From: Candidatus Nanopelagicales bacterium
Lineage (GTDB): Bacteria; Actinomycetota; Actinomycetes; S36-B12
Assembly: GCA_030827125.1 (NCBI GenBank)
Contig: JAURFD010000009.1
Location: 48,759 to 112,758 of the forward strand
DNA length: 64,000 nucleotides
Direction of reading: 5' to 3'
Shown piece by piece: positions 27,100 to 37,258 of this stretch; position 1 is the stretch's first letter; each line of letters opens with the position of its first letter. A program made the translations under genes and the position numbers. The notes under the pieces are model-generated. The model had not been told where the DNA came from, ran no database searches, and saw only the letters and a list, made by a program, of their open reading frames with translations.

Positions 27100-28322
27100 T
27101 CGAACTCTCAGGTGACGAAGCTCGACGGGCCGCCCTCTGGGCGCAGGGCCTGCTCGGTGCGCGACCGGCACCCGAGTCACCCAGGAAGCGCGAAGAGTCA
27201 GTCATTGACATGCTGGGGGATCTCGGTGCGGTTCAACTGGACACCATCTCGGTACTGGCGCGCTCCCATGAACTCGTCGCCTACGCGCGGCTCGGCGCGC
27301 TAGGCCGCAACGCGGTAGAGGCCGCGTACTGGAACGGTGATTCGGCGTTCGAGTATTGGTCCCACGCGGCGTGCATCCTGCCGATGGAGGAGTGGCCGTG
27401 GTTCGCCTTTCGCCGTCGTCACTATGCGCGCAAGGGGGAGCGCTGGCATGGCGTGCCGCAAGCGTCCTTGACTTCCATCACCGAACGCCTTCGACTCGAA
27501 GGCCCCCTCACCACGCGCGAACTTGGCGGCGCGAAGAAGAGTGCTGACTGGTGGGATTGGTCGGACACCAAGATCGCCGTCGAGTGGCTGCTCGACATCG
27601 GTGAGGTTGTCGTCACGCGTCGGAGCGGGTGGCGCCGGGTCTACGACCTGCCTGAGCGAGTTGTGCCGCCGGCCCTGCGTCAGCAGACCGGCTGGGGCGA
27701 TGCCGATGGCATCCACGGGCCCGATGACGCTGAGTGTCTGCGTCGGCTCACCGAACTCGGCGGCCACTCTGTGGGGGTCGGCACCGCCGGTGACATCGCC
27801 GACATCCATCGACTCGGCGTGAACGACGTCAAGGCGCACATCGCTGACACCGACCTGATCGAGGTCACGGTGGCTGGCTGGGGTCAGCGCGCCTGGGCCT
27901 CGCCGCAGGCCCTGGAATGGCTGGGTACGGCGTCGCGCACGAGATCCCGAACGACCCTGCTCTCGCCCTTCGACTCGCTCATCTGGAACCGCGAACGAAT
28001 GGAACGCATCTTTGACATGCCGCATCGGATCGAGGCCTACACGCCCGCGGCCAAAAGGGTCCACGGGTACTTCGCCATGCCGGTCCTGCACGGGAGACGC
28101 CTCGTGGCCCGCGTAGATCCCGCACGGTCCGGGGGCGCCCTCATGGCCAAGCGAGTGACGTTGGAGACCGACCATCGAGGGGTTCCTGCCCGCGGAGCCG
28201 TCAAGGGTACGGCGAGGGCCTTGCAAGAGGCAGCCTCCTGGGTCGGCCTAGAGCGGGTGACGGTGGACGAAGTCAGACCGTCTTCGGCAGCGGCCTCGCT
28301 ACGGTCGCTGCTGCCCGACTAG
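27096..28322 (+). CDS. YcaQ/AlkX-type winged-helix DNA glycosylase (HTH_42)
   Basis: 408 aa winged-helix DNA-binding protein of the family that includes E. coli YcaQ (AlkX) and Streptomyces AlkZ. The catalytic-loop motif is AVQLDTISVLARSHELVAYAR, with Q47 and D49. From memory, Gln-x-Asp marks the YcaQ-like subgroup, which unhooks a broad range of interstrand crosslinks, whereas AlkZ has Gln-x-Gln. The C-terminal part has LLSPFDSLIWNRERMERIF, standard in the family. The GTG start is coupled to the GNAT gene. A role in DNA repair is well supported; the natural lesion is unknown. Confidence 0.85.
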   Translation: MIELSGDEARRAALWAQGLLGARPAPESPRKREESVIDMLGDLGAVQLDTISVLARSHELVAYARLGALGRNAVEAAYWNGDSAFEYWSHAACILPMEEWPWFAFRRRHYARKGERWHGVPQASLTSITERLRLEGPLTTRELGGAKKSADWWDWSDTKIAVEWLLDIGEVVVTRRSGWRRVYDLPERVVPPALRQQTGWGDADGIHGPDDAECLRRLTELGGHSVGVGTAGDIADIHRLGVNDVKAHIADTDLIEVTVAGWGQRAWASPQALEWLGTASRTRSRTTLLSPFDSLIWNRERMERIFDMPHRIEAYTPAAKRVHGYFAMPVLHGRRLVARVDPARSGGALMAKRVTLETDHRGVPARGAVKGTARALQEAASWVGLERVTVDEVRPSSAAASLRSLLPD

Positions 28323-28325
28323 CCT
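28320..28325 (+). promoter_or_regulatory. leaderless-type -10 of degV
   Basis: TAGCCT overlaps the TAG stop of the glycosylase gene and ends 6 bases before ATG 28332. No Shine-Dalgarno. Confidence 0.5.
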
Positions 28326-28331
28326 GGACAA

Positions 28332-29189
28332 ATGCCCGTCGCCCTCGTGACCGACTCAACCGCGTATCTCTCGGCCGAGCTGCTCCGCAACACCGGCATC
28401 ACGGTGGTGCCGGTGCAGGTCATCGTGGGTGGTCGCGCCTACGACGAGACGGCCGATGAGGCCGGCGTGCGCCGGGTCGCCGACGCGTTGCGGGCCTGGC
28501 AGCCGGTGACGACCTCGCGGCCAGCCCCGGAGCGGTTCCGTCAGGCGTTCGCTGCTGCGGCCGCGGGCGGAGCCGATGCCGTCGTGTGCGCGACGTTGTC
28601 CTCCCGGATGTCGGGAACCTTCGAGTCCGCCGAACTCGCGGCCAAGGAGGTCGACATCCCCGTCCATCTCGTGGACAGTCGGACGGTCGGCATGGGGCTC
28701 GGCTTCGCCGTGCTCGCGGGCGCGGAGTTGGCGGCCGCTGGTGCCTCCACCGACGATGTCGCTGACCTCGTCGAGCGCAAGGCTCGCGAGTCCACGTCGC
28801 TGTTCTATGTCGACACCCTGGAATACCTTCGGCGCGGCGGTCGAGTCAGCGCTGCGCGGGCGGCAGTGGGCCAGGCCCTTCAGGTCAAGCCGATCCTGCA
28901 GATTATCGACGGCGAGGTCGTGCCGCTCGAACGTGTGCGCACCTCGACGAAGGCGATCGCGCGCCTGACGGAGCTAGCCCTCGCGGCCACCCTGGGTCGC
29001 TCGGTGGAGATCGCTGTACAGCACCTTGATGGCGCGGAGCGGGCTCGCGTCCTCGCCGAGACACTCATCGACTACCTCCCCGACACGCGTGTCGTCGAGT
29101 CTCCGCTCGGGGCGGTGGTGGGAGCCCACACCGGGCCGGGCATTGTGGCGGTCGTGGTGTCGCCGCTGCTCGGTCGGCAAAGCCCGTAG
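28332..29189 (+). CDS. DegV-family fatty-acid-binding protein
   Basis: 285 aa. N-terminal VALVTDSTAYL with the DST motif, and later SRMSGTF and DSRTVGMGLGF, the two fatty-acid head-group loops; YVDTLEYLRRGGRVSAARA is a further signature. DegV proteins bind fatty acids, and the homologues studied in Firmicutes (FakB) present them to FakA kinase. No FakA is nearby. In M. tuberculosis degV (Rv2417c) follows octT, so this is the conserved neighbourhood with genes inserted between. Confidence 0.93.
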   Translation: MPVALVTDSTAYLSAELLRNTGITVVPVQVIVGGRAYDETADEAGVRRVADALRAWQPVTTSRPAPERFRQAFAAAAAGGADAVVCATLSSRMSGTFESAELAAKEVDIPVHLVDSRTVGMGLGFAVLAGAELAAAGASTDDVADLVERKARESTSLFYVDTLEYLRRGGRVSAARAAVGQALQVKPILQIIDGEVVPLERVRTSTKAIARLTELALAATLGRSVEIAVQHLDGAERARVLAETLIDYLPDTRVVESPLGAVVGAHTGPGIVAVVVSPLLGRQSP

Positions 29190-29281
29190 CCCTCCCGGGC
29201 CGATCCCCTTTCCCCAGGGTCGCCACCCCTGCTTCATCCCCAACCTGGTTCACCACGGCGGTGCGCGGGGGTGGGCGAACC

Positions 29282-29287
29282 TAGCGT
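29282..29287 (+). promoter_or_regulatory. leaderless-type -10 of comEA
   Basis: TAGCGT ends 6 bases before GTG 29294, with no Shine-Dalgarno. It lies at the end of the 104-base gap after degV, in which I see no other element. Confidence 0.5.
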
Positions 29288-29293
29288 GCCCCG

Positions 29294-29875
29294 GTGACGT
29301 GGAGTCCTCGAGCCCTTCGCGCGTTGGCCGTCGGATTGGCCGCGCTGCTCGTCGTCGTGGGCTACTGGTGGTGGGCCGGTCGGGCGCGCTCCGTCACGCC
29401 CGTGCCGACCGACACAGCGGCCGGGGTCGATGACACAGGGATCGTTGCCGAGGTGGTCGTTCATGTCGCGGGCAAGGTACGCCGACCCGGGGTGGTGCAC
29501 CTGCCTGCCGGTGCTCGAGTCATTGACGCTGTGGAGGCTGCGGGAGGTGTCCGCGACGGTGCCCCGGTGGGGGACCTCAATCTCGCGCGGGTCCTCACGG
29601 ACGGTGAGCAGATCGTGGTGGGACGGACACGGCGTAGCGGGAGCTCCGGAGGTGGACCGACGACATCAACGAATGAATCGAGCACCACGATCGACATCAA
29701 TGCTGCTTCGGCAACCGAACTCGAGGCCTTGCCGGGCATCGGGCCGGTCCTCGCGGGACGGATCGTGCAGTGGCGCACCGACAACGGACCGTTCACCTCG
29801 ATCGAGATCCTCGGCGAGGTCTCGGGAATTGGCGACTCCCTGCTTGAGCAGTTGCGTCCCCTCGTCCGCGTATGA
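29294..29875 (+). CDS. comEA: ComEA-like DNA-binding competence protein
   Basis: 193 aa, membrane-anchored by one helix (about residues 9-27), then an SLBB domain (VVHVAGKVRRPGVVHLPAGARVIDAV) and a C-terminal helix-hairpin-helix pair (DINAASATELEALPGIGPVLAGRI). It binds incoming double-stranded DNA and hands it to ComEC. A Ser/Thr/Gly linker (about 120-132) joins the two domains. It overlaps comEC by 4 bases. Confidence 0.93.
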   Translation: MTWSPRALRALAVGLAALLVVVGYWWWAGRARSVTPVPTDTAAGVDDTGIVAEVVVHVAGKVRRPGVVHLPAGARVIDAVEAAGGVRDGAPVGDLNLARVLTDGEQIVVGRTRRSGSSGGGPTTSTNESSTTIDINAASATELEALPGIGPVLAGRIVQWRTDNGPFTSIEILGEVSGIGDSLLEQLRPLVRV

Positions 29876-32250
29876 CGTGGACGGTAGGCGACTCCCTCAC
29901 GCGCCACAGCGAGTCGCATCACGGCGGAGCCGCCCTGTCGTGGCGACTTATCCCGGGCGCCCTCCTCGCGTGGGTGTCGGTGTGGGTGATCCTGCTGAAC
30001 GCCGATCACCTGAGCCCGACCGCCGTTGGCGTCGCGTCCGGGGTCGCACTGATCGTCGCCGTTCTGCTCTGGCTCCTCGCCCGCCGCAGGGTGCGGGTGT
30101 ACGACTCCACTGCTGCCCTCCTGATCGTGGCCGCGGCGCTGGCGGCGACAACGGCCTACCTCGCCGATCTCACGACCGGGCCTGTCCACGACTATCTCGG
30201 TCGACGTGTCACGGCCGAGGTGTCGGTGGTGGGAGATCTGCGATGGCGCGACGGTGGCACACCCTGGCAACCCGAGCCGGTACTCGATGTGCGAGCCCAT
30301 CTCACGCGCCTCGAGGTTAACGGTGAGGTGTGGGATGTCGGCGCTCCGATCCTGCTGCGTTTGCCGCCCGATGCGACGCCACGGGTGGGGGCACTTCTCC
30401 GGGTGTCGGGCACGCTCGGTGACGGTGACGTGCTGCGCGGATACGCCGCGATCGTGGCACCCACGACGGTGACCGAGATTGAACCCCCCGGCATTCTGGG
30501 GACCATTGCCGGAGGCGTGCGTCAATCACTTACGGCGGCGCTCGAGGGTGGCGAACCACGTGCTTCGGCTCTCGTCGCCGGCTTGGCCGTCGGGGATGAA
30601 ACGCGACAGCCACCCGAACTCGCCGACCAGATGCGGGTCTCCGGGCTGTCACATCTGACTGCCGTCTCCGGGGGAAACACCGCGTTGGTCGTGGGCGCCG
30701 TGATTGCCGTAGCCACGCTCGCGGGAGCGGGAGTCGTGGCTCGGATCGTCAGTGCCGTCGTCGCACTCGGGCTTTTTGTCGTTGTTGTGGGACCTCAACC
30801 GAGTGTCTTGCGGGCCGCGGTGATGGGGTTCGTTGCGCTTCTGGCTCTGCTAGCCGGGGGGCGACGAGACGCCCTTGCGGGGCTGGCCTTCGCTGTCGTT
30901 GTCCTGCTCGTCCTGTCACCCGGACTGGCCGCATCCTGGGGATTCGCGCTGTCGGTGTGGGCCACAGCCGGGCTCGTCCTCCTCGCCGGTCCGCTCGCCG
31001 AGCGATTGCCCTGGCGGTCGACCCGGGCCCGGGCCGTCGTGGGAGCGTTGGCACTTACGTCGGCGGCGCAGATCACCACCGCTCCGCTTATCGCATCCTT
31101 CGGCAATGGGCTGAGCCTCGTCGCGATACCGGCCAACCTGTTGGCGGCCCCGGCGGTCGCCCCGGTCACGATCCTGGGCCTTGCCGCGTCGCTGGTCGGC
31201 CTGATCTGGCCCGCCGGTGCTCACGTGATTGCGATGCTGGCTGAACCGGCCGCCGCATGGATCGCCTGGGTCGCGCAGGTGAGTGCGCAGCTGCCGCTTG
31301 CCACGATGCCGTGGCCCGGTGGGTGGGTGGGGGCTCTCCTCGCGTTCGGGCTTTCGGCGGGAATCGCGTACGGGATTCGCCGACGTCGGGGCCGCCATGA
31401 ACGACGTCTTCAGGGGCGCATCGCCGCCATCGTGGCCCTGGGCGCCACCGCTGTCCTTATCTTCGGACTTCGGCTTCCCGAGCGCGCCGGTTGGCCGCCA
31501 CCGGACTGGATCATGGTGGCCTGCGATGTCGGCCAAGGCGATGCGGTGGTGCTTCGCGGGGAGTCGGGAACGGTTCTGGTCGATGCCGGCCCGGATCCAG
31601 ACCTCGTCGACCAGTGTCTGGACGACCTGTCAGTGGATCATCTGGACCTGCTGATCCTCACGCACCCGCATCGAGATCACATCGGTGGTGTCCCGGGAGT
31701 GCTCGCGGGTCGCACCATCGATACTGCGGTGATCTCACCCCTGCGCGAGCCCGCCGATGGCGCACGCGACGTGGATGAGTGGCTCATGGGGATCCCCGTG
31801 GAGGTGGCCACGGTGGGTCGCACCTACGAGGTCCGCGACGTGCGACTCACCACCCTGTGGCCCCAACGGATCATTCGCGGCCCCGAGTCAGCCCCCAACA
31901 ATGCCAGCGTGGTCATGCTCGCCGAAGTGAGGGGAGTGCGCATCCTCCTCTTCGGTGATGTCGAGACTGCTGCGCAGGTCGCGCTGCGAACGTCGTTCCA
32001 GGTGCGTGGGGTCGACGTCGTCAAAGTCCCGCACCACGGCTCCCGCCTACAGGATCCGGCAATGGCCGCCTGGACGGGGGCGCGACTCGCGATCATCTCC
32101 GTGGGTGCCGACAACGGATACGGCCACCCGGCACCGGAGACCCTGCAGCAGTGGGCGGCGACAGGCGCGCTGGTGGCACGCACTGACGAGGCGGGAGACG
32201 CGGCCGTCGTGGTCAGCCCGAGGCTCGGGCTGACCACCCGTCGACGCTAG
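29872..32250 (+). CDS. comEC: ComEC/Rec2 DNA-uptake channel
   Basis: 792 aa polytopic membrane protein. Order: N-terminal helices and OB-like DUF4131 region (residues 20-220), Competence domain (about 230-500; SGLSHLTAVSGGN), then a C-terminal metallo-beta-lactamase domain with HPHRDH (H598, H600, D602, H603), a likely nuclease for the non-transported strand. Translational coupling to comEA is standard. No pilus or other late competence genes are in this window, so natural transformation is possible but not shown. Confidence 0.95.
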   Translation: MTWTVGDSLTRHSESHHGGAALSWRLIPGALLAWVSVWVILLNADHLSPTAVGVASGVALIVAVLLWLLARRRVRVYDSTAALLIVAAALAATTAYLADLTTGPVHDYLGRRVTAEVSVVGDLRWRDGGTPWQPEPVLDVRAHLTRLEVNGEVWDVGAPILLRLPPDATPRVGALLRVSGTLGDGDVLRGYAAIVAPTTVTEIEPPGILGTIAGGVRQSLTAALEGGEPRASALVAGLAVGDETRQPPELADQMRVSGLSHLTAVSGGNTALVVGAVIAVATLAGAGVVARIVSAVVALGLFVVVVGPQPSVLRAAVMGFVALLALLAGGRRDALAGLAFAVVVLLVLSPGLAASWGFALSVWATAGLVLLAGPLAERLPWRSTRARAVVGALALTSAAQITTAPLIASFGNGLSLVAIPANLLAAPAVAPVTILGLAASLVGLIWPAGAHVIAMLAEPAAAWIAWVAQVSAQLPLATMPWPGGWVGALLAFGLSAGIAYGIRRRRGRHERRLQGRIAAIVALGATAVLIFGLRLPERAGWPPPDWIMVACDVGQGDAVVLRGESGTVLVDAGPDPDLVDQCLDDLSVDHLDLLILTHPHRDHIGGVPGVLAGRTIDTAVISPLREPADGARDVDEWLMGIPVEVATVGRTYEVRDVRLTTLWPQRIIRGPESAPNNASVVMLAEVRGVRILLFGDVETAAQVALRTSFQVRGVDVVKVPHHGSRLQDPAMAAWTGARLAIISVGADNGYGHPAPETLQQWAATGALVARTDEAGDAAVVVSPRLGLTTRRR
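32212..32234. terminator. palindrome at the comEC 3' end, possible bidirectional terminator
   Basis: GTCAGCCCGAG and its reverse complement flank a single G within the last codons of comEC (SPRLGL). The converging minus-strand gene ends at 32254, only 3 bases beyond the comEC stop. The gap has no room for a terminator, so this hairpin in coding sequence could serve both genes. There is no T-run. Confidence 0.45.
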
Positions 32251-32253
32251 GTC

Positions 32254-32721
32254 CTAGCCCTGGGGGCGGAGGCTGGAGTGATGCGTGGCGATGAGCCAAC
32301 GTCCTCGGTTGTTCTTCTCCCACACAAAGGTGAAGCGCGCTGGGGCCTTCACAGCCTTGCCGTTGGCATCCGTGTAGTGGAATGTGTATAGACCCGAAGC
32401 CCACCGGGTGCCATGTACGCCACCGCTCGCGAACGACTGCGTGGTCACGCGTAGGTTCTCGTAGCAGTTGAGCGAGTCGAAATACCCCTCGATGTTGTCG
32501 CGCCCGACGACCTCGTCGGTGAAGGTGGCAAGAAGGACGCCGCGGCCCCGATACAGCGCCGCTTGGTTGGCGCCATCGCAGGTGCCCGCCGAGGCTGCCA
32601 GTGTTGAGGTCCAGGTGTTGTACAAGGAGCGTGACGAAATTGCGGCGTTGGCCGGGCTGGTGGCAAAGCCAAGCCCAGCGAGAGCGATAAGGGATGCGGT
32701 CAGCAGTCTGAGTGTGCGCAT
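32254..32721 (-). CDS. secreted NTF2/SnoaL-like protein
   Basis: 155 aa with a clear Sec signal peptide (MRTLRLLTASLIALAGLGF, cleavage near ANA-A at residues 25-27). The mature part looks like an NTF2-like cone: a helical start (WTSTLAASAGTCDGANQAALY), then strands with TDEVVGRDNIEGYF and a late GRWLIATHHSSLRP. This pattern is typical of CaMKII-association/SnoaL-like secreted proteins of unknown ligand. Two Cys residues could form a disulfide. ATG 32721 has a GAAGG about 11 bases upstream. Confidence 0.7.
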   Translation of the reverse strand: MRTLRLLTASLIALAGLGFATSPANAAISSRSLYNTWTSTLAASAGTCDGANQAALYRGRGVLLATFTDEVVGRDNIEGYFDSLNCYENLRVTTQSFASGGVHGTRWASGLYTFHYTDANGKAVKAPARFTFVWEKNNRGRWLIATHHSSLRPQG

Positions 32722-32802
32722 GAAGGGGGACCTTCCATCGGAGTCGTTTCACTCACACGCTAGGGATCGTGCAGTGTCCGATATCGGCTTTTGCGTCAAC
32801 GA

Positions 32803-33807
32803 CTACTCTGGATCGACGCGTGATGCGGTCCGCACGACGTACTCCTCAAGTTCATGGAGTTTTTGGTCGCTATCGAGGGCTTCACCGCGGCGCAGTCCAC
32901 CCTTCATGGCCACGTCGAGATCACTCAGCGTGACGGCCGCCCGCGCAAGGCGATCGGGTCGCCATCGCTTCGCCCTCGCCCGAATATTGCGCAGCATCCA
33001 GTCCTGACTGATCCCGGTCTCGGCTTTGACGTCGGCGTCGCTCATCGTGGACGGCAGTGATTGAACCTTGGCGATATTGCGCAAACCAGACGCGACGGCG
33101 GCCGTCACGGCCGGACCGACTCCGCCGCGGCCGATGGACTGGGCGGACCAGCGCAGATCCCGCAGTGCGTCGACGGGCCGGCGCTCCCAGACGGCATCGG
33201 ATATGCGGTAGCCCTGCATGTCGGCGACCCCGGCGAAATACAGGTGGACGTGTTCTTCGGTAATGGGTCCGCTTTCGACATCCGAGCACAGTTGGGCGAT
33301 CGCCCCGACAAGCAGGGGCAGGTCGTGACCAACGGCTTCTTGAAGGGCGCGCAGGGCCTCGGGTGTGGACTTGCGTCCGTGCCTCCGTACCTCACCGGCG
33401 AGGAACTCCGACGTTTCGCGGCCCTTCTTGATCGCCGGACAGGCGACGTCCTCCGCGCCGGCAGCGCGCAGCGCGGTCAGAAATTTCTTGCCTTTGACCC
33501 CACCCGGATGGAGTACAACGAGAGCCACACCCTCGGGAGGATCGGCCAGGGCCTGTTCAACCACGGCGAATATCGGGTCTTCGAACTTGTCGGCGTCGCG
33601 AAGGATGATGAGGGTCGGTTCACCGAAGAGGGTGGGGCTCAGCGCTTCCAGGAGGTCCGACTTCGCCTCGTCGTCACCGAGGGTGATCTCGCGGCGGTCC
33701 GGGTCACGGCCGAAAGTGTCCCGAGCGGCAGTTCGCGCCTGGGCAAGCGCACGGTCGACCAGGACCCGCTCGGAGCCCACGATGAGAGTGAGCGGGAGGC
33801 CGGCCAT
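32803..33807 (-). CDS. holA: DNA polymerase III delta subunit
   Basis: Clamp-loader subunit that opens the beta sliding clamp. About 334 aa from ATG 33807 (MAGLPLTLIVGSERVLVDRAL). The longer open frame upstream was rejected because the family starts with this strand. Family features: LTLIVGSERVL, then RDADKFEDP, VVLHPGGVKGKKF and a C-terminal helical collar ending DSDQKLHELEEYVVRTAS. comEC-holA-rpsT proximity is common in actinobacteria, although here a secreted protein gene intervenes. Confidence 0.9.
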   Translation of the reverse strand: MAGLPLTLIVGSERVLVDRALAQARTAARDTFGRDPDRREITLGDDEAKSDLLEALSPTLFGEPTLIILRDADKFEDPIFAVVEQALADPPEGVALVVLHPGGVKGKKFLTALRAAGAEDVACPAIKKGRETSEFLAGEVRRHGRKSTPEALRALQEAVGHDLPLLVGAIAQLCSDVESGPITEEHVHLYFAGVADMQGYRISDAVWERRPVDALRDLRWSAQSIGRGGVGPAVTAAVASGLRNIAKVQSLPSTMSDADVKAETGISQDWMLRNIRARAKRWRPDRLARAAVTLSDLDVAMKGGLRRGEALDSDQKLHELEEYVVRTASRVDPE

Positions 33808-33860
33808 GGGGTCAGCATGCCACGCCGGCCCGTCATCTCGACCCGTCATCCCGACCCCGG

Positions 33861-33904
33861 AAAAGCCGTCAGGGCCCGATCCCATGGACCGAGCCCTGAC
33901 GGGC
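33861..33904 (-). terminator. terminator of rpsT
   Basis: On the minus strand GCCCGTCAGGGC, a 17-base loop and GCCCTGACGGC are followed by TTTT, a classical factor-independent terminator. It starts 29 bases after the rpsT stop and separates rpsT from holA. Confidence 0.72.
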
Positions 33905-33933
33905 AGAAAAATATTGGGTTCGAGCGACGTGCC

Positions 33934-34194
33934 TTAGAGCGCCGCGGCCTGCGCCGAGATAGCTGACTTGCGGTTGGCGGCCTGCTTCTTGTGAATCACG
34001 CCCTTGCTGGCGGCCTTGTCCAGCTGGCGGCACGCCTCCTGGGCGAACTCATTGGCCTTGGCGGCGTCGCCGGCTTCGGCGGCCTCACGGAATCGACGGA
34101 TGTGGGTCTTGAGCGAGGACTTCACGGCCTTGTTGCGCTGCCGCGCCTTCTCATTGGTGCGGTTGCGCTTGATCTGCGACTTGATGTTCGCCAC
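33934..34194 (-). CDS. rpsT: 30S ribosomal protein S20
   Basis: 86 aa, Lys/Arg/Ala-rich three-helix protein binding 16S r[28 protein letters not shown] then [15 protein letters not shown]. The GTG start at 34194 has AAGGG 8 bases upstream; the 39-codon extension in the open frame does not look like S20. It is divergent from lepA across 274 bases. Confidence 0.96.
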   Translation of the reverse strand: MANIKSQIKRNRTNEKARQRNKAVKSSLKTHIRRFREAAEAGDAAKANEFAQEACRQLDKAASKGVIHKKQAANRKSAISAQAAAL

Positions 34195-34468
34195 GGTCCA
34201 GCCCTTGCCTGTCGTCTCGTTGAGCCCGGTTGGGCGGCGCTGCCGCCCGTTTGGACTAGCCCGCCAGACGGCTGGGCCGAAGGGTAAGGGTACCCAATGG
34301 GGCCGGTTCACCCCAAATCCGGGTCACGTCCCCCTCTCAGCCCCACGTTTGTCACCTGAAACCGCGATTGCGTGGCCCCGACGTGGACGAATCCGCGGTT
34401 CTGGGTGACACACGTGGCCCGGGAACGCCCAGAAGGGATCGGTGGGTCTCTCGTGCGAGGATTCTCAG
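34195..34468. other. divergent intergenic region rpsT / lepA
   Basis: This gap should hold promoters for both genes. On the minus strand TACCCT occurs twice in a row near 34286-34299 as possible -10 elements for rpsT. A GTG at 34442 extends lepA upstream, but the GTG at 34469 is preferred. I see no hairpin or known riboswitch. Confidence 0.35.
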
Positions 34469-36304
<1,836 letters not shown>

Positions 36305-36322
36305 CGCGCTACCGCGACGTCG

Positions 36323-36820
36323 CTAGGGCAGCGGCTCGATTCGCATCGTCACCTGGGTCGAGTCCCCCATGTAGATCGCGAGGAAGTCGACCCTGTAACC
36401 GTTGCCGACGAGGCCGTACATGCCGTTTGCCCCGAGCGGGATATTGCCGTCCACAGCAAAGCCCTTGTTCATCAGATCCTTGGCGTAAGCCTCGACCGCG
36501 GCCATCTGATCACCGGGGGCGGTGAACGACCCGGTCCAGTTGGTGTCGCCCGCTGTGGAGCCGGCCATGATGACCTCGAAGCCGGCTGGCGGGGGCACCT
36601 CGCTCGGCCAGGAAGCAGGCAGGCCGCCGGTGCCGAACTCAATCGTGCCGTCGCTGCCCTCGACCTTGACGCCGCCGTCCTCGTCGAGTTGCACCGATGC
36701 GCTTCCACTCAGCGCATCGTTCATCGCGTCCTCGGCGCGATCGGTCGCACTGCCGCCACAGGCGGTGAGTGCGGCAAGGGAGAGAAGGGCGGCCGCGGAG
36801 GCCGCCAGGGCGCGACGCAT
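36323..36820 (-). CDS. putative lipoprotein of unknown function
   Basis: 165 aa with a lipoprotein signal peptide (MRRALAASAAALLSLAALTAC-GGS; lipobox LTAC, lipidated Cys near residue 21). The mature protein is acidic; it has a Gly-rich segment (DGTIEFGTGGLPASWPSEVPPP) and ends in strands. No family recognised. ATG 36820 overlaps the stop of the upstream DUF4870 gene (TGATG), so the two are co-translated. It converges on lepA with an 18-base gap. Confidence 0.72.
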   Translation of the reverse strand: MRRALAASAAALLSLAALTACGGSATDRAEDAMNDALSGSASVQLDEDGGVKVEGSDGTIEFGTGGLPASWPSEVPPPAGFEVIMAGSTAGDTNWTGSFTAPGDQMAAVEAYAKDLMNKGFAVDGNIPLGANGMYGLVGNGYRVDFLAIYMGDSTQVTMRIEPLP

Positions 36821-37176
36821 CACTTCACGAGTCGCAGGGTGAAGGGATAGCGGTACTCCTCGCCACTGTTGTTCTTCAGTCCAGCAATGATGCAGAAGAC
36901 GATGTTGAGAACCCACACGGCCAGAAGGATCAGCACCCCAATGAAGACGAGACTGAGCACGACTCCCACGACGTATCCGATAGCCACCGTGATCTGGAAG
37001 TTCAGTGCCTCGGTCGACTGGGACTTCACGAAGGCATTGCGTGGGCCGAAGATCAGCATGATGACCAGCGAACCGATGAAGCCGATCACGATGCCGGACA
37101 ATTGCGCAATCATCGCCCACATGCGTGCCTCAGAATCAGACAGTGGCTGCTGGGCGGGAGGATTCGGACTGGACAT
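36820..37176 (-). CDS. DUF4870 / Tic20-like membrane protein
   Basis: 118 aa: a polar N-terminal tail (SSPNPPAQQPLSDSEARMWAM), then three helices with GFIGSLVIMLIFGPRNAFVKSQSTEALNFQI, the region characteristic of DUF4870. ATG 37176 has GGAAGGGG 6 bases upstream, and the upstream in-frame extension was rejected. It is co-transcribed with the lipoprotein gene. Function unknown. Confidence 0.82.
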   Translation of the reverse strand: MSSPNPPAQQPLSDSEARMWAMIAQLSGIVIGFIGSLVIMLIFGPRNAFVKSQSTEALNFQITVAIGYVVGVVLSLVFIGVLILLAVWVLNIVFCIIAGLKNNSGEEYRYPFTLRLVK

Positions 37177-37258
37177 GGGAACCCCTTCCGTTGGTTCACT
37201 CCCTACTGTACGCCGCACCCGGCGCCAGATGTCGCGATGAGCGCGAGACAATTCGACC

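Noticed and set aside
29190-29293. Extra small gene in the gap between degV and comEA
   Set aside because: Short open frames there lack an RBS and conserved features; only a -10 is credible.
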